The notes under the pieces were generated by a model. It was not told the origin of the DNA. It saw only the letters and a program-made list of their open reading frames with translations, and did not search any database. 36,146 nt of DNA from Legionella septentrionalis (GTDB lineage Bacteria > Pseudomonadota > Gammaproteobacteria > Legionellales > Legionellaceae), in assembly GCF_003989745.1 (NCBI RefSeq), contig NZ_RZGS01000024.1:1-36146 (forward strand), in the 5' to 3' direction. The position numbers were made by a program, and so were the translations under genes. This document shows positions 1 through 8,594 of this stretch, piece by piece. The first letter of the stretch is position 1. Each line of letters opens with the position of its first letter.

Positions 1-90
1 CATCGGAAGATGAAATTGATTCAGAGAAGAGCTTACGGATTTAGAAATTTTGAAAATTATAGGTTGAGAGTTAGAGTGCTGTGCGGATAA
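1..90 (+). CDS. ISL3-family transposase, C-terminal fragment (5' end outside the window)
   Basis: Frame 1 is open from the first base to TAA at 88-90 and encodes 29 residues. The segment contains KLIQRRAYGFRNFENYRLR, which matches the conserved C-terminal end of ISL3 (IS204/IS1001/IS1165) DDE transposases as I know them. The rest of the gene lies outside the window, so it cannot be told whether the element is intact. A G/C-rich segment follows (99-120) and reads on the opposite strand as GGGTCTTCCCCAAAT, which would suit an ISL3 terminal inverted repeat. The element therefore probably ends between here and the tRNA-Arg gene. The assignment rests on a short C-terminal match only. Confidence 0.7.
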   Translation, partial: HRKMKLIQRRAYGFRNFENYRLRVRVLCG

Positions 91-105
91 GTGAAGTGCC
101 CCCGG

Positions 106-150
106 ATTTGGGGAAGACCCATTTGGGGAAGACCCATTTGGGGAAGACCC
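106..150. repeat. Three tandem copies of a 15-bp repeat, probably derived from an IS end
   Basis: The unit atttggggaagaccc occurs three times without interruption (106-120, 121-135, 136-150). The first copy follows directly on the presumed right end of the ISL3-like element; the last ends six bases before the CCA end of tRNA-Arg. It may be a multiplied terminal inverted repeat, made by slippage or by repeated insertion or excision. Confidence 0.85.
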
Positions 151-156
151 TTTAAA

Positions 157-233
157 TGGCGCGCTCGGAGGGACTCGAACCCCCGACACCTTGGTTCGAA
201 GCCAAGTACTCTATCCAGCTGAGCTACGAGCGC
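157..233 (-). tRNA. tRNA-Arg (anticodon TCG)
   Basis: On the minus strand the 77-nt cloverleaf starts GCGCTCG (complement of 233-227) and pairs with CGAGCGC (complement of 167-161). The discriminator is G and the CCA end is encoded (complement of 159-157). The anticodon stem CTTGG/CCAAG encloses the loop CTTCGAA, giving anticodon TCG at 199-197, which reads CGA. The T-arm GGTTCGAGTCC is standard. It is the last of three tRNAs on this strand, and an IS remnant lies just beyond its 3' end. Confidence 0.95.
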
Positions 234-250
234 CTTTGTAAGAGGTGTGA

Positions 251-326
251 TGGTGGGCCGTATAGGATTCGAACCTATGACACAGAGGTTAAAAGCCTCC
301 TGCTCTACCAACTGAGCTAACGGCCC
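251..326 (-). tRNA. tRNA-Lys (anticodon TTT), copy 1
   Basis: The minus-strand 76-nt cloverleaf has acceptor stem GGGCCGT/ACGGCCC, discriminator A and an encoded CCA (complement of 253-251). The anticodon loop CTTTTAA gives TTT (lysine), and the T-arm is GGTTCGAATCC. The gene is identical over its whole length to the copy at 425-500, pointing to a recent duplication or concerted evolution. Confidence 0.96.
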
Positions 327-424
327 GTAGTTCTTATTTTAAATTAAACACGTTGTACTTCGAGCATTCGGAAATGCAAGCTATCTAAATATTTTACCAC
401 GCCCAGCAAAAAGTAGCCAAATAC

Positions 425-500
425 TGGTGGGCCGTATAGGATTCGAACCTATGACACAGAGGTTAAAAGCCTCCTGCTCTACCAACTGAGCTAACGGCCC
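425..500 (-). tRNA. tRNA-Lys (anticodon TTT), copy 2
   Basis: This is the same 76-nt sequence as 251-326, with loop CTTTTAA, anticodon TTT and an encoded CCA at 427-425 on the complement. About 98 bp of unrelated sequence separates the two copies, so the duplication unit is close to the tRNA itself. It is the first of the three tRNAs in reading direction and lies just beyond the 3' end of the mevalonate operon at 525. Confidence 0.96.
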
Positions 501-524
501 TAAAGAGGCTGAAATCATACCGGA

Positions 525-1421
525 TCAAGGTGAAATTTCAAGTGTTTTGCGCGGATTATTTTCAATTAATGGAGATTTTGTGTACAAATTTTCACTGGTC
601 GCTAAAATAGGCCATTCATCTTGCTGCAAAACATTGCAAAAAGAAGATAATTTTTCCGCGGGCACTAATAATAGTAAAACATCCGCTCCTAATGCCCCGC
701 ACCCTTTTGCAGCAGCTACCTGTGGATACTTATTGAGAATCTGCAGCAATTGCAAACTGTGTTGGCTTACTAAATTAAATTTTGCTAATTGCTGATGATA
801 TTGCTTCACTGCATCAATCAAGCGCCCGCTGTCTTTGCATGCAAATGCTTCCCTGGCCAAACATACGATTGATGCCAATTCTTCCACATGCAAGAAGCGG
901 CGGCTTTGCTGTAAATGCTCGTGAGTGGCTAATTTTTTGCCCGTGTGCAGCAAAACAAAACTCAAGTCTGCAAAAACCCAAGGCAAACTTTCACAAATCC
1001 CCTGCTGCTTATGAATATAAACACAACCCTGCATGGATTGGGCCAACACATCATAGCCGCTGGGAGGAAGTCCTTGCCCCTGCCAAGCGCAGGATAGATA
1101 TGCTTCCAACAAATGCTGGTGGCCAAGCTCTTTTTTTTGTACGGTTTGGCAGGCTAGATACACCCCTAAAAATTGTGCGCTGGAAGCTCCCATGCCACCT
1201 CGTCCATGATAAGGATCATGCCATGACAATCCGGCATTTTCAGGAGCATTTTTTGCCCACCACACCCCAGCTGGAGATAAAACATGCACCCCATCCGTAT
1301 TGCCTGCGTAAGTTAAGTTTACTGCAAAACAAGGTTCTGTGGTCAGCAACAGAGCAGGACCACCGGCAAGCGCTGCATACTCTCCTAAAAGAAAGGTTTT
1401 TGCCGGTATTTGCCATTTCAT
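525..1421 (-). CDS. mvaK2: Phosphomevalonate kinase (GHMP kinase family)
   Basis: This 298-aa GHMP kinase should phosphorylate mevalonate 5-phosphate to the 5-diphosphate, using ATP in the cytoplasm. The glycine-rich ATP loop GMGASSAQ is at residues 76-83. A second conserved patch, PPSGYD, is at 119-124, and the C-terminal glycine motif KGCGALGAD at 239-247. The N-terminal AKTFLLGEYAAL matches the start of GHMP kinases, where GEY replaces the GEH typical of mevalonate kinase. Its ATG overlaps the HMG-CoA reductase stop by 4 bp, so it is the last gene of an operon led by the IPP isomerase. The choice between phosphomevalonate kinase and another GHMP kinase rests on the operon, and on a better mevalonate kinase candidate existing at 11662-12540. 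Confidence 0.85.
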   Translation of the reverse strand: MKWQIPAKTFLLGEYAALAGGPALLLTTEPCFAVNLTYAGNTDGVHVLSPAGVWWAKNAPENAGLSWHDPYHGRGGMGASSAQFLGVYLACQTVQKKELGHQHLLEAYLSCAWQGQGLPPSGYDVLAQSMQGCVYIHKQQGICESLPWVFADLSFVLLHTGKKLATHEHLQQSRRFLHVEELASIVCLAREAFACKDSGRLIDAVKQYHQQLAKFNLVSQHSLQLLQILNKYPQVAAAKGCGALGADVLLLLVPAEKLSSFCNVLQQDEWPILATSENLYTKSPLIENNPRKTLEISP

Positions 1422-2716
1422 AAAATGGATTGCGCCTGTCTGATTTCAGCCAATAATTCGCAAGCTTTATGCAAACTTACCCGCTTGTGTAAAACCAACC
1501 ATTGTTTTAAGCGCTCTTTTAAAAGCGGCATTTCTCCATCATTTGCCCCAGCCACCAACAGTAAATTATCAATATGTAATTTCATATGCCCCTGAATGAT
1601 TCCCTCAGTGCATAACGCTTTAATAGCACCTAAGTTTTGCACCAACCCCACCGCAGCTATCACTCTTGATAAATGATTAGCGGATTCGATGCCCATCATG
1701 CGCAAACACATTTTGGCTGTAGGGTGCACCGCGGTTACCCCCCCCACTGTGCCTACAATAACCGGTGCTGTAAGCTCCCCTTTGAGAATGCCATCCTGGT
1801 AACGCCAGCGCGTGATCGCTTGATAATGTCCGGAGCGGGCGGCATAAGCATGCACACCAGCTTCCACTGCCCGCCAATCATTGCCTGTGGCAATCAAGAC
1901 TGCGTCCATACCATTCATGACCCCTTTATTATGGGTAGCGGCGCGGTAAGGATCTAATTCTGCAAACAAAGATGCTTCTTGCAAGCGTTCACCGAGGGAT
2001 GGGTCGATATCATGGATTTGCACCTGGGCCGTTGTCAGCTTTTGATCATTTAAGTTAGATAAAATGCATATGCTGACGTGCTCACCGCTTAAATTTTCTA
2101 TCGGTGTTTTTAGGTATTCCAATACTTGATTGATGATGTTAGCGCCCATAGCATCGCAGCTGTTCATGGTGAGATGGATCACAGCCATATCACCACCATC
2201 TGGTCGGGCTAAATGGCGCAATTGCAAATCCATTACTCCACCACCTCGACGCACCATGTTACCCGCCACATCCTCATTGGCTTTTTCAATCAAAAATGCC
2301 TTATTTTCAGTGAAAATTTGCGAAAAACGCGCGAAATCTTTAACTTTCGCCAATTGAATCTGACCTACAATGCATTCACCCGCTACCGAAGTCGTAATTT
2401 CGCCGCACTGGCGGATCCATCGCGCTGTTTTGGACAAAGCCGCTACGATAGACGTTTCTTCAACGGCCATGGGGATGACATAATCGCAGCCATCGATGCA
2501 AAAGTTGGTGGCAACACCTAAGGGAAGTTGAAAATAGCCAATGACATTCTCAATGAGTTTATCGGCGAGGTCGGTATCTCGCACACCGCCTTGATTTAAA
2601 TAAACAATGTCTTCAGACGTCATCGCACCCATTTGCAATAAGCGCTGGAAACGTTCTTCGCGATTTAATTTAGAAAAACCTTGAAACAATTCACCGGCAT
2701 TATTTATTAACGACAT
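1418..2716 (-). CDS. mvaA: Hydroxymethylglutaryl-CoA reductase, class II (bacterial)
   Basis: The 432-aa protein interconverts HMG-CoA and mevalonate, the committed step of the mevalonate pathway. Its length and motifs fit the soluble class II enzymes (Pseudomonas mevalonii is 428 aa) and there is no membrane domain. Visible motifs are ENVIG at 56-60, VEETS at 85-89 (region of the catalytic Glu), DAMGANI at 188-194, HNKG with the catalytic Lys264, ATGND with Asp280, GTVGG at 322-326, and LHIDN with the catalytic His381. The start overlaps the IPP isomerase gene by 10 bp and its 3' end overlaps the phosphomevalonate kinase by 4 bp, implying translational coupling. NADH or NADPH preference cannot be read from these motifs. 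Confidence 0.95.
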   Translation of the reverse strand: MSLINNAGELFQGFSKLNREERFQRLLQMGAMTSEDIVYLNQGGVRDTDLADKLIENVIGYFQLPLGVATNFCIDGCDYVIPMAVEETSIVAALSKTARWIRQCGEITTSVAGECIVGQIQLAKVKDFARFSQIFTENKAFLIEKANEDVAGNMVRRGGGVMDLQLRHLARPDGGDMAVIHLTMNSCDAMGANIINQVLEYLKTPIENLSGEHVSICILSNLNDQKLTTAQVQIHDIDPSLGERLQEASLFAELDPYRAATHNKGVMNGMDAVLIATGNDWRAVEAGVHAYAARSGHYQAITRWRYQDGILKGELTAPVIVGTVGGVTAVHPTAKMCLRMMGIESANHLSRVIAAVGLVQNLGAIKALCTEGIIQGHMKLHIDNLLLVAGANDGEMPLLKERLKQWLVLHKRVSLHKACELLAEIRQAQSIL

Positions 2717-3735
2717 GCCTTCTCCTTCAAATCATCTAAAACGCGGCTGCCTGTACAAAACATAGCGACCCTTAGTTCGTATTCAATTGCAACCATGAGC
2801 TCACTTACCGCTTGCGCTGACTGTAAAGCAGCATCCAGCATGGGTTTAGCAAAGCCAATGGTCGTGGCTCCCAGTGCAATTAATTTGGCTGCATCCAAAC
2901 CATGCCGTACACCGCCAGATCCCCAAATTTCAAATCCAGGTGCTAAAGAATGGGCGTCGCATACGCTTTGCACTGTATTAATTCCCCAATTGCGAAATGT
3001 GGCGGCAGCCTTATGGCGTAATGGTTCATCCACGGCTCGATGCCCTTCAATGCGCCCCCAGTGCGTACCTCCCAATCCGCTCACATCCACTGCTGCGACT
3101 CCAATATCATTTAAACGAAGCAGTGTTGTATAGGAAAAACCACACCCGGTTTCCTTCACAATGACCGGTAAGGGCATGTTTTTAACGAGATTCTCCAACG
3201 CCTGCCAACATCCCTTAAATAAAGGCGTGCCCTCCGGTTGAATGCACTCTTGTAAAGGGTTGCAATGAATAATTAACGCATCTGCCTGTAACGCATCGGT
3301 CAAACGCTTAATCTGCACTATTGGAGTGGTAATCAGTTGCGCTATGCCTAAGTTACTGAATAAACTGACTTCTGGAAAATCATGCCTTAAAGGTTGCCAT
3401 TCGTATGCAGCCTGACTATCCGTAAGTTCCCGGCGCTGCGAACCAACCCCCATCGCCCACCCATTTTGTGCGCAAGCAGTAATAAGGTGGCGGTTGATAT
3501 CCAGTGCATGCCGATGTCCTGCCGTCATGGAAGCAACCATAAACGGCGTAGATACCTGCTCTCCAAAGCGACTTGCAGAAATATCTATGTCGTTAAAATC
3601 AAGGTCGGGCAATGCTTCGTGGATTAAAGTGACGCCATCGAGCGCATTTAACTCCTGCGCCTGATTGTCCGGCATCAATGCAAGCTCAATATGATCTTGT
3701 TTGCGTTTTTCAAATTGACTGTAATCGTCCGTCAT
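2707..3735 (-). CDS. fni: Type II isopentenyl-diphosphate delta-isomerase (FMN-dependent)
   Basis: IDI2 enzymes interconvert IPP and DMAPP with reduced FMN and are unrelated to the type I Nudix isomerase. I place the start at the ATG at 3735 (342 aa), because the protein then opens MTDDYSQFEKRKQDHIELA, matching the usual R-K-x-DHI beginning of the family. An in-frame ATG at 3774 would add 13 residues with no family match. Neither start has a strong ribosome site. Family motifs include TPFMVASMTAGH, VGSQRRE, VKETGCG and the flavin/substrate loop GLGGTHWGRIEG. It is the first gene of the minus-strand mevalonate operon and is divergent from the MCE operon, with about 110 bp between them. Confidence 0.93.
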   Translation of the reverse strand: MTDDYSQFEKRKQDHIELALMPDNQAQELNALDGVTLIHEALPDLDFNDIDISASRFGEQVSTPFMVASMTAGHRHALDINRHLITACAQNGWAMGVGSQRRELTDSQAAYEWQPLRHDFPEVSLFSNLGIAQLITTPIVQIKRLTDALQADALIIHCNPLQECIQPEGTPLFKGCWQALENLVKNMPLPVIVKETGCGFSYTTLLRLNDIGVAAVDVSGLGGTHWGRIEGHRAVDEPLRHKAAATFRNWGINTVQSVCDAHSLAPGFEIWGSGGVRHGLDAAKLIALGATTIGFAKPMLDAALQSAQAVSELMVAIEYELRVAMFCTGSRVLDDLKEKACR

Positions 3736-3845
3736 GCCCGTCACACAGTAATAAAATGGTTTGAATTTTACCATAAAACCATTCGGTTTTGCGATGATAT
3801 ACGGTTTCGTATTATCCTAGAGTATTTTACGCATGCAATCTCTTT

Positions 3846-4976
3846 ATGACAGCGAACGAGTCACCTGCTCAACTGCAATTTATAGAAGAAAAAAACCTTT
3901 ACTGTTGTCAGGGGAACTGGTCCATACTTGCTATGGATAATTTATTTAAACAATTCCTGCGCACGCAATTACCTTCCTCACAAAAAATCACCATAAGTGG
4001 CAAAGAAATTACTCATTTTGACAGTGCAGGTGCTCTGACGCTATTGCGTTGCATTGAAGAGTTGAACAAAAAAGACAATTTAGTCGAACGTGTGGATTTT
4101 AGCCCGGCACAAGAAGATTTATATAAATTGGTAGAGGCAAAGCGCGAAATACTCGATTATTCTCCCCCAAAACCTAAAAAAGAAACTATTTTATATCAAG
4201 TTGGCGAAGAAACCGTACATAAATTAAATCAGGCCCGAGGCTTGATCGTTTTGATTGGTGATTTAAGCGATAAATTATTCAGAGCATTTGGCCAATGGCG
4301 GCGTTTTCAATTTCCAAGCATTGTGCATACTGTGTACACGACTGGAGTAACTGCCTTGCCCATTATTGCCTTACTTTCATTTTTAATTGGAGTAGTCCTT
4401 GCCTATCAAATGGGATTGCAATTGGAAACCTATGGGGCAAATATTTTTATTGCTTATCTCTCGGGTATGGCGATTTTCCGTGAATTTGCGCCTTTAATTA
4501 CAGCGATTATCGTGGCAGGACGTACCAGTTCCGCTTTTACCGCGCAGATTGGCAGCATGAAAATTAATGAAGAAATTGATGCATTGTGTACGATGGGGTT
4601 ATCCCCTACGGAATTATTAGTAGTGCCTAAGGTGCTTGGATTATTGCTTTTTTTCCCGATGCTTATTTTCTGGTCTGATTTTTTCAGTACCCTAGGTGCT
4701 ATGCTCATGTCTAAATTCATGTTAAACGTGGGTTATGTTGAATTTATGCGCCGCTTGCAGGATTCAGTAGGCTTAAAACAATTAATGCTTGGTTTATACA
4801 AAGCCCCGGCTTTTGCCTTGCTCATTGCCCTAGTCGGCTGTTTTCAGGGGTTTCGCGTACAATCCAACGCAGCAAGCATTGGCACACAAACCACGAAAAG
4901 CGTGGTACAGGCACTGTTTTTAATCATTATCGCCGATGCTCTGTATTCGGTGATCTACAGCTGGCTGGACGTGTAA
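3846..4976 (+). CDS. mlaE: MlaE-type lipid ABC transporter permease with fused N-terminal STAS domain
   Basis: Residues 8-100 form a STAS-like domain (ITISGKEITHFDSAGALTLL, with DSAG at 59-62). Residues 155-376 are the multi-spanning MlaE permease, including GRTSSAFTAQ from 225 and INEEIDAL at 240-247, the conserved permease loop. The E. coli system uses a separate STAS protein, MlaB; here one 376-aa chain carries both. The complex moves phospholipids between the inner and outer membranes. The gene ends one base before the ATPase gene and leads a four-gene operon with MlaF, an MCE protein and an auxiliary lipoprotein. No mlaC or separate mlaB is seen nearby. The exact lipid and the direction of transport cannot be read from sequence. 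Confidence 0.92.
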   Translation: MTANESPAQLQFIEEKNLYCCQGNWSILAMDNLFKQFLRTQLPSSQKITISGKEITHFDSAGALTLLRCIEELNKKDNLVERVDFSPAQEDLYKLVEAKREILDYSPPKPKKETILYQVGEETVHKLNQARGLIVLIGDLSDKLFRAFGQWRRFQFPSIVHTVYTTGVTALPIIALLSFLIGVVLAYQMGLQLETYGANIFIAYLSGMAIFREFAPLITAIIVAGRTSSAFTAQIGSMKINEEIDALCTMGLSPTELLVVPKVLGLLLFFPMLIFWSDFFSTLGAMLMSKFMLNVGYVEFMRRLQDSVGLKQLMLGLYKAPAFALLIALVGCFQGFRVQSNAASIGTQTTKSVVQALFLIIIADALYSVIYSWLDV

Positions 4977-4977
4977 C

Positions 4978-5715
4978 ATGTCTGAGCCTGTCATTGAAAT
5001 TAAAGGATTAAAAAATTATCTGGGCAATCAATGGGTGCATTCGGATGTTAATTTAACCGTCAACCGCGGCGAGATTCTCGCTATAATCGGTGGCAGCGGC
5101 AGCGGAAAAACCACCATTTTACGCAGCATTCTCATGCTATTGCAGCCAACCGCAGGTACCATCCGCGTTTTCGGTAACGATTTGGCACACTTGGATGAAG
5201 CCTCCGCAAATGCTATACGGCGGCGCTGGGGAATGTTATTTCAGCATAGTGCTCTTTTTTCTTCGATGACTGTGCTTGAAAACATCATGTTCCCAATGCG
5301 TGAGCTTGCTGTGCTTGATAAAAAATTTATGCAAGAATTAGCAATGCTTAAGCTTTTGATGGTGGGTTTGCCTAAGGAAGCCGCGGAAAAATACCCTGCT
5401 GAATTAAGCGGAGGAATGCAGCGCCGCGCTGCCGCAGCGCGAGCCATTGCCATGGACCCTGAACTTTTATTCTTAGATGAACCAACATCGGGTCTTGATC
5501 CGCTAAGTGCCAAACAGTTTGATGAATTAATCGTATTTCTGCGCAATGCACTAAATTTGACGATCGTCATCGTAAGCCATGATATTGAATCATTGCAACG
5601 CACTACCGATCGCGTGGCATTTGTGGGGAAAGGCAAAATAATAAGCGTGGAGCCAATAAAAGAATTGATGCAAAATAAAAACCCTCTCATTGCTGATTAT
5701 TTCAGTAAAATTTAA
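4978..5715 (+). CDS. mlaF: MlaF-type ABC transporter ATP-binding protein
   Basis: This 245-aa cytoplasmic ATPase energises the MlaE permease. It shows Walker A GGSGSGKTT at 38-46, a Q-loop at Gln88 (MLFQHS), the signature LSGGM at 142-146, Walker B LLFLDEP at 162-168 followed by TSGLD, and the switch His200 in SHD. The RRAAAARAIAMDPE stretch after the signature is typical of the Mla/Mce ATPase group. Its ATG begins one base after the mlaE stop. All catalytic elements are present, so it should be active. Confidence 0.95.
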   Translation: MSEPVIEIKGLKNYLGNQWVHSDVNLTVNRGEILAIIGGSGSGKTTILRSILMLLQPTAGTIRVFGNDLAHLDEASANAIRRRWGMLFQHSALFSSMTVLENIMFPMRELAVLDKKFMQELAMLKLLMVGLPKEAAEKYPAELSGGMQRRAAAARAIAMDPELLFLDEPTSGLDPLSAKQFDELIVFLRNALNLTIVIVSHDIESLQRTTDRVAFVGKGKIISVEPIKELMQNKNPLIADYFSKI

Positions 5716-5769
5716 ACTGTTTGAGGTTCAATCAAGAGCTATCTTCCTCTTGATGCATAGGAGACAGGC

Positions 5770-6630
5770 TTGGAGTCAAATGCTAATTACACCATAGTAG
5801 GCTTAACGGTTTTAATCTTAACCGCTGGATTAATTATTGCGAGCCTATGGTTATCCATTGGGTTTGAAAGAAAAAAATATAATTATTACACCGTCTATAC
5901 GCATGAATCCGTCGCAGGATTGACCGAGGAATCATTGGTGAAATATAACGGCGTGAAAGTGGGCATGGTCGATAAAATCGAACTCAGTCATTTTGATCCA
6001 CAACAGGTAAAAATTCTGTTAAAGATAAAAGAAGGTACCCCAATTACGGTGAGTACGCATGCCATGCTGATCACTCAGGGCATTACCGGAACCACCTACC
6101 TTGGGCTGTCTGCGGATTCTTCCTCGTTTGTACCATTGCAACGCACACCCGGCGAACCCTATCCTGTCATCCCTTCGAAACCGTCTTTCTTCAACCGCCT
6201 TGAAAAAAATATTAATGATATTGCCACCGGGTTTAAGCGCGTTTTTAATGCGGAAAATGCCAAGAATTTAAATAAGTCTCTCGTGAATTTGGAAAAAATT
6301 ACCGAAGCCATTGCCAAAAACGATAATAATATCAATAAAACATTGCGAGATTTACCCCTGGTAACAAAAGAACTCAAGGCCGCTATCCATAAATTTACTG
6401 CTATGGCAACGGATATGTCGGTGGCAGGCCGTCAAGTTACCGCCACCATGAAAGCTGGTAAAAATGGCATCGATAAAATTTCCCAGCAGGCAATTCCTCC
6501 TACCATTTTACTTCTAAGACGTCTGGATTTAATTGCAACCAATTTGGAAAAAGTCAGTGCCCAGATGCGGCAAAATCCTGCCGTTTTAATTCGTGGCAGC
6601 ACGGCTCCAAAACCTGGTCCTGGAGAATAA
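5770..6630 (+). CDS. mlaD: MlaD/MCE-domain lipid-binding protein
   Basis: The protein has a single membrane helix (about residues 9-31), then one MCE domain (about 38-118; [20 protein letters not shown], then [14 protein letters not shown]). A long helical C-terminal tail follows, rich in [16 protein letters not shown]-type segments, and ends in a Pro/Gly-rich stretch. At 286 aa it is longer than E. coli MlaD (about 183 aa) and closer to the single-MCE proteins of other Proteobacteria. The start is TTG at 5770, supported by GGAG at 5760-5763 six bases upstream; no ATG lies near the start of the membrane helix. MCE proteins form hexameric rings on the periplasmic face that pass lipid through the permease. 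Confidence 0.9.
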   Translation: MESNANYTIVGLTVLILTAGLIIASLWLSIGFERKKYNYYTVYTHESVAGLTEESLVKYNGVKVGMVDKIELSHFDPQQVKILLKIKEGTPITVSTHAMLITQGITGTTYLGLSADSSSFVPLQRTPGEPYPVIPSKPSFFNRLEKNINDIATGFKRVFNAENAKNLNKSLVNLEKITEAIAKNDNNINKTLRDLPLVTKELKAAIHKFTAMATDMSVAGRQVTATMKAGKNGIDKISQQAIPPTILLLRRLDLIATNLEKVSAQMRQNPAVLIRGSTAPKPGPGE

Positions 6631-6631
6631 T

Positions 6632-7237
6632 GTGAAAAAATCAAGCACTATTTTTTTAATTTGCATCCAGGTTTTTTTACTCGGTTGCGCGGTTAAAACT
6701 ACGGTAAATAACCAGTATAAACTAGACGCGTTTAGCCGTAAGATGCATACGACAAAAAGTGCGACCACCATCCTGGTGACCCAACCTGAAGCGGCTGCAG
6801 GGTATCAAACAGAACAAATGCTCTATAGCGTCAAACCCTATGAAGTTAGTGCTTTTGCACGCAATGCCTGGGTAGGAGCGCCTGCCAACATGCTGGCGCC
6901 GTTGATCATGCAAAGCCTGCAGGCAACGGGTTATTTCCATGCAGTGACCTCCACCCCCTACTCCGATAAAGCAGACTACAGGCTGGATACGCAACTTATC
7001 AAGCTGCAGCAAAATTTCATTTGTAAACCAAGCCATATTGAAATGGTCGTGAAAGTCGTATTGACGCATGTAGAAGATAATCAGGTTCTCGCCTCGAAAA
7101 TCATTACAGAAAAAATCCCCTGTCCTGCCGATACTCCTTATGGCGGCGTCATAGCAGCGAACCATGCCAGCAAAGCACTTACAGCTATTTTGGCTGAGTT
7201 TGTCATAGCACAAATCAAACACTTTAAACAGAAGTGA
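6632..7237 (+). CDS. ABC-type transport auxiliary lipoprotein (PqiC-like)
   Basis: The start is GTG at 6632, one base after the mlaD stop, with GGAG at 6622-6625 six bases upstream; a longer reading from 6593 would run backwards into mlaD. The 201-aa product opens with a lipoprotein signal ending in the lipobox LLGC (Cys19). The mature part fits the ABC-transport auxiliary (PqiC/YmbA-like) domain of outer-membrane lipoproteins encoded with MCE operons: repeated beta strands, a region around [19 protein letters not shown], and the ending [14 protein letters not shown]. It probably receives lipid from, or docks, the MCE protein, standing in for MlaC/MlaA. The domain call rests on gene position, lipobox and general pattern. 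Confidence 0.8.
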   Translation: MKKSSTIFLICIQVFLLGCAVKTTVNNQYKLDAFSRKMHTTKSATTILVTQPEAAAGYQTEQMLYSVKPYEVSAFARNAWVGAPANMLAPLIMQSLQATGYFHAVTSTPYSDKADYRLDTQLIKLQQNFICKPSHIEMVVKVVLTHVEDNQVLASKIITEKIPCPADTPYGGVIAANHASKALTAILAEFVIAQIKHFKQK

Positions 7238-7363
7238 GTCATACCAACTTCCAAGTCCATGCACTAAGCTCTCATGACCCTATGTGTACTTTATTTTTCA
7301 AATATGCTGAAATAAATTGACTTGTGTATTATAATTTATCAATTTTTACGCTTTAATATAAAA

Positions 7364-8338
7364 ATGCCTACCTTTTTTGCCAAAGTCCAAAAAATTAAAG
7401 AAATTTCCACAGCTTATATTACCCATAATAAAAAAGAGCTGGAAAATCAGAATTCTCCTTTAGGAAAAGGATTTGATCATTGGCTGGATCATTTCAATCA
7501 AAATATAAATTCTATCCTTTATCCCAATACAGCACCTCAGCTTCAACCACGTGAACACGCAAAATCTTCTCTTGACGGGGAAGGAGAGCGAAAATACGAG
7601 CTTGCAACTCTTCTAACAAGCATCATGACGTCTATTCAAATTGAATGTGAAACAAGACATTTCAAATTTAACTCAGCAAGTTGCTTCAGTTTTGCCTCCA
7701 AGGAATTGCTCGATCAAGTTAACATACTAGATCGTGTGTTTAGGCAAATAGATGAGATACCTGTTGCTACTAAAGCAGGTGAAGAAAGCAAGCACTTTAA
7801 CAATTTTAAAATCAAAGTCGCGCGATTAAAGAGCGAACTCGATGCTGCAAAACCTGTTTTCTATGCTTATGCGAAAAGGCTGGTGATGCAAGAACTCGTC
7901 GAACGTTTAACCTTATTTAACCATGTTGACTTCGATAGCAATCTCCGGGAGAGTTTTGCAGAACATACTTTATATAATCTTAAAACTGAGTATTTAAATA
8001 AAAAAATTATCAATGAAACGCTTCGCTTAAATCGGCAAAGCTTCATGGAAGTTTTCTTAAAAATTCTTTCCTGCGTTTCCATACCCCTAGGGATCGGTAT
8101 TTTAACCACCCTCATCTTGATTATAAAACGCCATATTGATTCACAAGGCGCAAGTTGGAATTTTTTCAAGCCACTTTCAGAAAACGTACTGGAAAATATT
8201 GAACAATTACTCGATGATGTAGAAGAGCCGACAATAACCACCCCGCCTATTGATATTGAAAACCAGTATGGCGATATTGATTTAGATGATGAGGTTTTCA
8301 AAGCCTGGGGGATAGAACCTCTGTTTCCCTGGCATTAA
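7364..8338 (+). CDS. Hypothetical membrane protein, candidate secreted effector
   Basis: I do not recognise a family. The start is taken as the ATG at 7364 (324 aa); the in-frame TTG at 7322 lies upstream of a TATAAT at 7330-7335, which would place transcription start just before this ATG. The N-terminal two thirds are charged and mostly helical. A hydrophobic stretch (VFLKILSCVSIPLGIGILTT) near residues 225-255 is followed by an acidic C-terminal tail (LLDDVEEP, DIDLDDEVF). The coding strand is more AT-rich than its neighbours. It is monocistronic and sits between two conserved operons. This build (no homologue recognised, one late membrane segment, acidic tail) is common among Legionella and Coxiella Dot/Icm substrates, but no secretion signal can be proven here. 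Confidence 0.65.
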   Translation: MPTFFAKVQKIKEISTAYITHNKKELENQNSPLGKGFDHWLDHFNQNINSILYPNTAPQLQPREHAKSSLDGEGERKYELATLLTSIMTSIQIECETRHFKFNSASCFSFASKELLDQVNILDRVFRQIDEIPVATKAGEESKHFNNFKIKVARLKSELDAAKPVFYAYAKRLVMQELVERLTLFNHVDFDSNLRESFAEHTLYNLKTEYLNKKIINETLRLNRQSFMEVFLKILSCVSIPLGIGILTTLILIIKRHIDSQGASWNFFKPLSENVLENIEQLLDDVEEPTITTPPIDIENQYGDIDLDDEVFKAWGIEPLFPWH

Positions 8339-8594
8339 GGGCACGTTCATTTATCTCTAATCTCTGCAATAATCCATTACCTTGAATTCCGTGCGTCATG
8401 GTCGATGAAATAAGGCCCGCGCAAGCAGGCCATCCCAGCGCAAATTCTGAAAAACAAAGCTTGAATTTACTGCAGCAAAACATTCTGAATAATCCAATTC
8501 AAGCAATAGCAAAAAATTCAAAACAATTGTACAATGTGCCACCATCAAACTAGGCCTGTTACTGACAGAAAAAATATAATAAGGAGAACTTAGG

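Noticed and set aside
57-311. 84-aa minus-strand reading frame across the tRNA cluster
   Set aside because: It runs through tRNA-Arg, part of tRNA-Lys and the 15-bp repeat. The repeated peptide it encodes is only the translation of the tandem repeat.
3846-4140. A separate mlaB gene at the start of mlaE
   Set aside because: The STAS segment is in the same uninterrupted frame as the permease, with no internal stop or credible second start.
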